Of a stretch of DNA of 38,238 nucleotides, positions 25,861-30,924 are shown piece by piece. Within the stretch, counting starts at the first letter, position 1; each line of letters starts with the position of its first letter. The position numbers and the translations under genes were made by a program. The DNA lies in the NCBI GenBank assembly GCA_015061915.1, contig SUVR01000018.1, forward strand, positions 1 to 38,238, read 5' to 3'. This stretch comes from Lentisphaerota bacterium (GTDB lineage Bacteria > Verrucomicrobiota > Lentisphaeria > Victivallales > UBA1829). The notes beneath the pieces are model-generated. The model worked only from the letters and a program-made list of their open reading frames with translations, did no database searches and had not been told where the DNA came from.

Positions 25861-26141
25861 GCTTCACCTTCTTTCCGGAGGACAATATCCGCCGCTTCAT
25901 TCTTGTGGAGCGCCATACTTGTTTCCATAACCTTCACCCGGATCAGGCCGCCGAACGGGGCGTGCGCTTCGATCACAAGTTCGCTGCCGGGAACGATTCC
26001 CACATCCGCAAATTTCTTCCGTCCGCGGGCTTTCGGGAGGATCTTCACAATGGTCGCTTTGGTGTCGACCGGCAGTTCTGCAAGGGTGCAGGAATCGACT
26101 TCCTGACTGCCGCAGCAGCAGGAACATTTCTTTTCAGACAT
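25857..26141 (-). CDS. feoA: Ferrous iron transport protein A
   Basis: The 94-residue protein is an SH3-like FeoA domain (residues about 18-92; LAELPVDTKATIVKI, FADVGIVPGSELVIEAHAPF) that works with FeoB in Fe(II) uptake. It carries an extra N-terminal CSCCC cluster (residues 6-10) before the domain, which is not part of the basic FeoA fold. The ribosome site is AAAGG before the ATG. Its end overlaps feoB. It starts 58 bases after the upstream secretin-like gene, with only a small GGGGG/CCCCC hairpin (26168-26182) and no T tract between them. Confidence 0.94.
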   Translation of the reverse strand: MSEKKCSCCCGSQEVDSCTLAELPVDTKATIVKILPKARGRKKFADVGIVPGSELVIEAHAPFGGLIRVKVMETSMALHKNEAADIVLRKEGEA

Positions 26142-26199
26142 AAAAAACCTTTCTTGCGGGAGAGCAGAGGGGGTGTCCCCCTGCCCTCCTCCGTTTCAC

Positions 26200-27981
26200 T
26201 CAGCGATCGGAATCAATGAGAAACTGACGATAGCCGAAGGAGTTGTTTTCACCGGCTTTTTCCAGTTTCGCTTCCGCTTTCTTCGCCTTTTCAGCTGCTT
26301 CTTCCGTCATGGAAGTGGCTGCATTGACCGGAATCACTTCCGCAACAACGACCAGCTGGGAACGCTTGGTGGATTCGCTTTCCGTGGAGAAGATCCAGCC
26401 CAGCAGGGGGAGATCTTTCAGGATCGGAATACCGCCGGAAACACTCACAACATCACGCTTTTCCAAACCGCCGATCACAAGTTTCGTGCCTTTGTTGGAG
26501 ATCATGAAGTTGGAGGTGACTTCCGCACCCTGCTGGATACGGGGTTCGCCGTTGGACTTGTAACCGATCAGAGAACTGTTGGAGACCGTCACATCAAGGA
26601 TCGTTGCCTTTTCAGACACGGAGGGCGTCATGCTCAGGTAGAAACCGAACTCACCGAATGCAGCAGTGTTGACCGCATTACCCTTCGCCATGGCAACGTT
26701 GTTGCTTTCAAATTCCAGCGTATTACCGTCTGCATCGCTTACATCTGCATACTTGGCAACTGCTTTTGCTCCGACGTTTTTGCCATCGATCACAAAACTG
26801 CCGCCTTCGATCCGGAGCGTATATCTTTCCTGATCGCCCTTACCCAGTTTGAGAACCGTCAGAGAAACTGCGCCTTCTGCTTCAATTTCGATGGCATTGC
26901 CGTGCATATCCGTGGCAGACAGGGAGAAGTCTTCTTCCGGCATCACATCTTCGATCTTCAGATATTCCTGCGTGTATTCGCCACCTTCAACGGGTTCAAC
27001 ACTGGGAACAAAGACCTGCGTGGTGCGATTCATTTCAGCGGTGGTGCCGCTGCGGATCGCCATTTCACCGGTATGAACAATCTTCGCTTTGCCTTTGCTG
27101 GTCAGGAAGTCAAGGTACTTGGTGTTCCACTTGGGATTGAAATTGAAATAGGTGGTATCGGACCAGCCTGCGCCCTGAACCAGCGCAGAACCATCGGAAG
27201 AAAAGTTCTTCATGAAGCGACCGCCGGTGTTGAAGAGGTCGATTCCGTCGTTGTTCTTCCACGCCTGGAAATCGAAACCGAGTTTGGTATCGTTTTCGGC
27301 GTAGAGTTCGTACACGGTGATCTTGGCGCGGACTTCTGCTGTGGGAATATCATATTCCATCAGGAGTTTTTCGATATTTGCGCGGGAGAAGTTTGTGGTC
27401 TTGAAGAAGATCAGGTTCAGCGCTTCATCGCAACGGATCCGGTCGGAACCGCCGATATTTTCCGTCACATCATCTGCCACATCAGCACCGGCATTACGGA
27501 TCATGGTGCGCAGTTCGGCGGCGGAACGGTATTTCGGCTGATAAACGTACATCGGCTGACCGGTCACAGAAACGACTTTCGGCTTGTCCAGCGTGGCAAT
27601 GATGCTGTCGATGCCCTGCCCGATTTCACTGTCTTCAAAGCGGTAATCTTCCGCAGAGACCATAAGGATGCCGGTGCCGTCGCTGTATTTGATCGCCTGG
27701 ATCCCGGTATCGCTTTCATCCACTCTGCGGGACTGGACGATCTCACGGAGATAGCCGCGCAGTTCGTAGGGATCGGCATATTTCAGAACGTAAGTCTTGG
27801 TCACAACGTCCGGGTCATTGTTGGTCCGGATGAAATGGACGACCTGCGTACCTTTTTCCACTTCCACGTTCAAACGCGCATCAATGGAAGAATCCTTGTA
27901 CCAGGCAGTTGCTTCTCCGGCAAAAAGAGAACCGGCAGTGCAGAACATAGCTGCTGCGGCAATATAAGTAAAACGTTTCAT
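26200..27981 (-). CDS. Secretin-like outer-membrane protein (second of pair)
   Basis: This 593-residue protein has a signal peptide (MKRFTYIAAAAMFCTAGSLFA, about 1-21). N-domain-like segments follow: KTYVLKYADPYELRGYLREIV, then YQPKYRSAAELRTMIRNAG. The secretin core begins around residue 215 with RAKITVYELYAENDTKLGFDF. The C-terminal secretin signature is GGIPILKDLPLLGWIFSTES followed by a beta-strand ending VVVAEVIPV. Secretins form gated outer-membrane rings for type II/III secretion, type IV pili or filamentous phage export; no other such genes are in the window. A charged helical tail follows (EEAAEKAKKAEAKLEKA). It starts 26 bases after its paralogue and leads into feoA. Confidence 0.85.
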   Translation of the reverse strand: MKRFTYIAAAAMFCTAGSLFAGEATAWYKDSSIDARLNVEVEKGTQVVHFIRTNNDPDVVTKTYVLKYADPYELRGYLREIVQSRRVDESDTGIQAIKYSDGTGILMVSAEDYRFEDSEIGQGIDSIIATLDKPKVVSVTGQPMYVYQPKYRSAAELRTMIRNAGADVADDVTENIGGSDRIRCDEALNLIFFKTTNFSRANIEKLLMEYDIPTAEVRAKITVYELYAENDTKLGFDFQAWKNNDGIDLFNTGGRFMKNFSSDGSALVQGAGWSDTTYFNFNPKWNTKYLDFLTSKGKAKIVHTGEMAIRSGTTAEMNRTTQVFVPSVEPVEGGEYTQEYLKIEDVMPEEDFSLSATDMHGNAIEIEAEGAVSLTVLKLGKGDQERYTLRIEGGSFVIDGKNVGAKAVAKYADVSDADGNTLEFESNNVAMAKGNAVNTAAFGEFGFYLSMTPSVSEKATILDVTVSNSSLIGYKSNGEPRIQQGAEVTSNFMISNKGTKLVIGGLEKRDVVSVSGGIPILKDLPLLGWIFSTESESTKRSQLVVVAEVIPVNAATSMTEEAAEKAKKAEAKLEKAGENNSFGYRQFLIDSDR

Positions 27982-28007
27982 CGTTATTTTTCCTTCTCTT
28001 TCAGGGA

Positions 28008-29405
28008 TTACTGTTTTGCGAGTTCATCAAATGCTTTCAGGACACCCTGGGGGATGGAATCATCCGGCGCTACCGGGACCGCACGGGCAGTCACGAAGTA
28101 GTAGGTCTTTTCCTGATTGGAAGTGGTGGTTCCGAAGATATATTTCAGAATGGGCAGTTCACAGAGAACGGGGATCCCGATCGTCTGTTCCACTTCACTG
28201 ACACGTTCCCAGTTCATCAGGAGTTTTTCCTGATTGTAGTTCAGGGAGGTGGAGGCAGAGGCTTCCGTGGTTTCGGTGATCTCCGCACCCATATTGTTGC
28301 GTTCGACAACATTAGAGCCGAAGAGGGTGTAAGTGAAATTCACAACCCCGTCTTTGCCGCCGGTGATGACCGGTTCGGTGATCACAACATCCAGCGTGGC
28401 ATCGCCACCGACATCCACAGACGTCATGTGGTCTTCATCCTTCATAATATTCTGATATTCGGGAGAGAAGGCTGCTCTGAATTCTTTATCTGCCGTGTTG
28501 GTGATGGTCAGCATAGCGCTGCTGTTCACCGTGGCTTTACCGTTCTGCTGAAGGATCCGGATAAAGCTGAAGTCAAACGCCGGAGCCGTGTACATTCCGC
28601 CGAAACCGTAAGTGAAGTTGCCGAAAAGGTCGATCCCTTCCAGGATCGTTTCAGCAGCACGCAGGTTCAGTGCATCATAACCCACATTCAGCAGATTCAT
28701 ACCCGGACCGTTCTTCCATGCGAGGTAATCCAGACCGATATCTTTCAGGTCGCTTTCGCGGACTTCGTAGATCGTCAGTTCAACGCGCGCCTGCGGACCG
28801 GGTTTGTCCAGCCATGCCAGTTTGCGCTTGATGTCTTCCACACGGTACGGGGTATCCTTGAAGTAGAACATCCCGGTCTTCTTGTCCAGACGCACTTTTG
28901 CATCTTCTTTGGAGCTGGCGACCTGACCGCCGACAACGATTTTGCGCATATCGGCGGAGGAACGGAACTGAGGCTTGTAGGTACCGTAAGCGATACCGGT
29001 GCCGGAAACATTGGTGCCGTTCACCATCTTGGCGGGACGGTCAAGTGCTGCCACCATTTCATCCACATACTCGAACATACTTTCAGAGGTGCTGACGATC
29101 AGGAGCTGACGTTTGTTGGCGGCATCCGCCATCGTTGTAACGGTGGAAGAACCGTTGCGGCGGAGGACAGCGCTTCTCACAAAGGGTGCCAGATCTGCAG
29201 CTTTTGTATGTTTCAATTCATAAATCTTGCTTTGGACCACGCTTTGGTCATCATCCTGAACAAAGGTGATCGTCTGAGTCTTTTCTTCTTCTTCAGCGGT
29301 TGCTGCGGGAACATCTGCCTTCACGGCGGGATCCTGCGCATAAACGCCGGTCATTGTCGCTGCCGCAAACAGTGCGAACAGACTGGTTTTTACCATTTTT
29401 GCCAT
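28008..29405 (-). CDS. Secretin-like outer-membrane protein (first of pair)
   Basis: This 465-residue paralogue of the next gene has a signal peptide (MAKMVKTSLFALFAAATMTGVYAQ), an acidic linker and N-domain-like segments (IYELKHTKAADLAPFVRSAV; PQFRSSADMRKIV). The secretin core begins with ARVELTIYEVRESDLKDIGLDY and ends with IGIPVLCELPILKYIFGTTTS plus a terminal strand. The ATG at 29405 was chosen because GGAG lies 8 bases upstream and the signal peptide starts there. The open frame extends 31 codons further upstream, but that stretch lies in the leader and lacks a ribosome site. It is the first gene of the unit that continues into feoAB. Confidence 0.85.
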   Translation of the reverse strand: MAKMVKTSLFALFAAATMTGVYAQDPAVKADVPAATAEEEEKTQTITFVQDDDQSVVQSKIYELKHTKAADLAPFVRSAVLRRNGSSTVTTMADAANKRQLLIVSTSESMFEYVDEMVAALDRPAKMVNGTNVSGTGIAYGTYKPQFRSSADMRKIVVGGQVASSKEDAKVRLDKKTGMFYFKDTPYRVEDIKRKLAWLDKPGPQARVELTIYEVRESDLKDIGLDYLAWKNGPGMNLLNVGYDALNLRAAETILEGIDLFGNFTYGFGGMYTAPAFDFSFIRILQQNGKATVNSSAMLTITNTADKEFRAAFSPEYQNIMKDEDHMTSVDVGGDATLDVVITEPVITGGKDGVVNFTYTLFGSNVVERNNMGAEITETTEASASTSLNYNQEKLLMNWERVSEVEQTIGIPVLCELPILKYIFGTTTSNQEKTYYFVTARAVPVAPDDSIPQGVLKAFDELAKQ

Positions 29406-29506
29406 TTGTTTTCTCCGGAAAAAATTGGTTTTCGTTTGTTGTGTTGTTAAAGAAACGGTGAGCTTATCAGGCTCAATTAAATATTCCTGTCCTTTCATTT
29501 CATCCG

Positions 29507-29529
29507 TTTGTTTAGCCTCAACTAACTAA
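29507..29529 (-). promoter_or_regulatory. Putative DtxR/IdeR-like operator in the secretin-feoAB leader
   Basis: Minus strand TTAGTTAGTTGAGGCTA (29529 down to 29513) continues AAC. It shares 15 of 17 positions with the element at the flavodoxin operon promoter. Against my recalled DtxR/IdeR 19-base consensus (TTAGGTTAGSCTAACCTAA), bases 29525-29507 match at 15 positions. It sits about 45-65 bases downstream of the predicted start. The consensus match is from memory and the regulator is inferred. Confidence 0.5.
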
Positions 29530-29577
29530 TCCGGCAAAAAAATTTTATTTCTTTGCACGGATATGCAAAACAAATTT

Positions 29578-29605
29578 AATATAATTTCAGTTTTGCAAAT
29601 TTCAA
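29578..29605 (-). promoter_or_regulatory. Promoter of the secretin-feoAB unit
   Basis: Minus strand: TTGAAA (29600-29605), 16 bases, TATATT (29578-29583). The leader is about 165 bases long and contains the TTAGTTAG element. A perfect dyad (29604-29621) touches the -35. Confidence 0.7.
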
Positions 29606-29621
29606 TTAGCAGAAACTAATT
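29604..29621. promoter_or_regulatory. Dyad at the -35 of the secretin-feoAB promoter
   Basis: AATTAG, six bases, CTAATT is a perfect inverted repeat overlapping the -35 box by two bases. It resembles the TTAG...CTAA pattern of the downstream element and could be a second repressor site. On the plus strand it is followed by a T run, but no plus-strand gene ends here, so it is unlikely to be a terminator. Confidence 0.4.
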
Positions 29622-29633
29622 TTTTTGATTTTT

Positions 29634-30131
29634 TTAAATCCCTGCCTCCTTTTTTATCTGTTCCACCCATGCGGCGATCCGGTCCGGAGTCTGCTCCGGC
29701 TGATTGTTGTCATCCAGCGCGAGACCGCAAAAGAGATCTCCTTCTGCAGCAGCCGAGCAACAATGGGTATAACCGGCAGAAGATGTTTTCCCGATGATTT
29801 CCGCACCGCGCGCGGCTGCTGTTTTTGCAATGATGCCGACAGCATCGCAATAAGAATCTGCAAATCCCTCCTGATCACCGGTTCCGAACACACCGACTTT
29901 TCTGCCGGCGAGATCAGCATTTTCCAGGAGGGATATCCCGCTCATCCACTCATCCTGCAATTCACCGATCCCCCAGGTGGAACTGCCGAGCAGCAGCAGA
30001 TCTGCCGTAAAATCCTCTTTTGTTGCATCCGCAATATTGATCGCACGCACAGCAAAAGCAGCTGCGATTGCGTTCGCCGCTGCCTCCGTATTCCCCGTCG
30101 TGCTTCCGTAAATCACCTTGACTTCAGCCAT
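29634..30131 (-). CDS. fldA: Flavodoxin
   Basis: This 165-residue FMN electron carrier has the phosphate loop GSTTGNTE (about residues 9-16), the FMN-stacking region LLLLGSSTWGIGELQDEW, and GTGDQEGFADSYCDA further on. Flavodoxin replaces ferredoxin in electron transfer, often when iron is scarce. The ATG at 30131 has AAAGGA 8 bases upstream; the frame extends 30 codons further into the previous gene without a ribosome site. It overlaps the DUF3793 gene by 8 bases, so the two are co-transcribed. Confidence 0.92.
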   Translation of the reverse strand: MAEVKVIYGSTTGNTEAAANAIAAAFAVRAINIADATKEDFTADLLLLGSSTWGIGELQDEWMSGISLLENADLAGRKVGVFGTGDQEGFADSYCDAVGIIAKTAAARGAEIIGKTSSAGYTHCCSAAAEGDLFCGLALDDNNQPEQTPDRIAAWVEQIKKEAGI

Positions 30132-30756
30132 GTTGAATTTCCTTTCTGTTATATTCAATGTTGGTGATAAGGTCAAAAAATGTCTGCAGGTCCTCGCAGA
30201 CATCCAATATTTTTCCGGCAAACGCCTCCGCTTTCCGGTAAAGACTCATTTTTTCCAGCGATTCCGAGGCATCGCCGAAAACGGTCCAGTCGCCACGGTG
30301 GACCGGTGTCCGCGGAAGTTTTTCCATAAACCCCTTTACATCTTTCAGAGGATAGCCGATAAACACGCCGACCTCGTGCGGGATCTTTTCCACGGCAAAC
30401 CGTTCACGCAGAAAAAACAGTAAATCATCCATATCACACCCAGCCGGATACCCCAGGGTGGAAAGGAGAGAAAGATTTTGTGTATCTGAAAGGGTCTTTG
30501 CCATCGTTTCCCGGTGATAAAACAGAATCAGTGAGCTTTCCGGCTCCACACGCAATTCCAGATAATTCAGCTTCAATGTCTGCAGAATGTCCGCACGGTA
30601 TAAACAGAAATTGAACCCCTCGCTGTTCCGGCTCTTGTAACAATGCTGTACCCGGAGCAGTTCTCCCGGTTTTACGCCACTGCGCACAGCTGCTGTCTTC
30701 AGCAGTAAAAACCGCAATAATTCTTTCCGGTGCTTTTCACTGATTTGACAATTCAT
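30124..30756 (-). CDS. DUF3793 family protein
   Basis: This 210-residue soluble protein matches DUF3793 by its HEVGVFIGYPLKDVKGFM motif (about residues 131-146) and by its pairing with flavodoxin, a pairing I recall from gut anaerobes. The molecular role is unknown; the context suggests redox or iron metabolism. It opens the operon and overlaps the flavodoxin start by 8 bases. AGGAGG lies 9 bases before its ATG, inside a TTAGG...CCTAA dyad. Regulation is likely at both the promoter and the leader. Confidence 0.8.
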   Translation of the reverse strand: MNCQISEKHRKELLRFLLLKTAAVRSGVKPGELLRVQHCYKSRNSEGFNFCLYRADILQTLKLNYLELRVEPESSLILFYHRETMAKTLSDTQNLSLLSTLGYPAGCDMDDLLFFLRERFAVEKIPHEVGVFIGYPLKDVKGFMEKLPRTPVHRGDWTVFGDASESLEKMSLYRKAEAFAGKILDVCEDLQTFFDLITNIEYNRKEIQHG

Positions 30757-30759
30757 TTA

Positions 30760-30773
30760 TTAGGTCCTCCTAA
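30760..30773 (-). promoter_or_regulatory. Dyad enclosing the ribosome site of the DUF3793 gene
   Basis: TTAGG AGGA CCTAA is an inverted repeat with the AGGAGG ribosome site inside. A protein bound to the DNA, or the folded RNA, could block expression. It shares the TTAGG half-site with the promoter element of the same operon. Confidence 0.4.
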
Positions 30774-30786
30774 CTGATAAAATTTG

Positions 30787-30820
30787 AAAAAACGCTTTCC
30801 AGCTCCAGTTCCAGAAAGCG
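30787..30820 (-). terminator. Leader terminator (possible attenuator) of the DUF3793-flavodoxin operon
   Basis: Minus strand: CGCTTTC, a 14-base loop, GAAAGCG, then TTTTTT. It lies between the promoter and the first gene, about 15 bases after the predicted start. It would stop transcription before the operon unless it is overcome, which is the layout of an attenuator. Confidence 0.6.
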
Positions 30821-30826
30821 CTTTCT
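30813..30826. promoter_or_regulatory. 14-bp perfect palindrome in the flavodoxin operon leader
   Basis: AGAAAGCGCTTTCT is a perfect palindrome just downstream of the predicted start and overlaps the upstream arm of the leader terminator. It could be a LacI-family operator or an alternative RNA pairing that prevents the terminator. Confidence 0.45.
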
Positions 30827-30842
30827 CAACTCAAGGTGGTAT

Positions 30843-30871
30843 AATATAAACCACAGTTAAACATTTGTCAA
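30843..30871 (-). promoter_or_regulatory. Promoter of the DUF3793-flavodoxin operon
   Basis: Minus strand: TTGACA (30866-30871), a perfect -35, 17 bases, then TATATT (30843-30848). The -35 overlaps the TTAGTTAG-type element. Confidence 0.82.
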
Positions 30872-30889
30872 GTAGCCTTACCTAACTAA
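30867..30889 (-). promoter_or_regulatory. Putative DtxR/IdeR-like operator at the flavodoxin operon promoter
   Basis: Minus strand TTAGTTAGGTAAGGCTA (30889-30873) continues into the -35. It shares 15 of 17 positions with the element in the secretin-feoAB leader. Binding here would block the -35. Its fit to the recalled DtxR/IdeR consensus is partial, at about 12 or 13 of 19. Confidence 0.5.
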
Positions 30890-30924
30890 ATTTAACTTTT
30901 TTTCTGATTTTTTTGTTTTTACAC

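Noticed and set aside
24229-26106. Plus-strand 625-codon frame opposite feoB and feoA
   Set aside because: Antisense shadow of two clearly recognised genes; no family features and no ribosome site.
26168-26182. Hairpin GGGGG/CCCCC between the secretin-like gene and feoA as a terminator
   Set aside because: The stem is short and no T tract follows directly; the next T run is about 35 bases away at the feoA ribosome site.
26173-28101. Plus-strand 642-codon frame opposite the secretin-like gene
   Set aside because: Antisense shadow; the minus strand encodes a signal peptide and a secretin signature.
29406-29498. N-terminal extension of the first secretin-like protein
   Set aside because: The extra 31 codons lack a ribosome site and would bury the signal peptide. 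The ATG at 29405 has GGAG at proper spacing.
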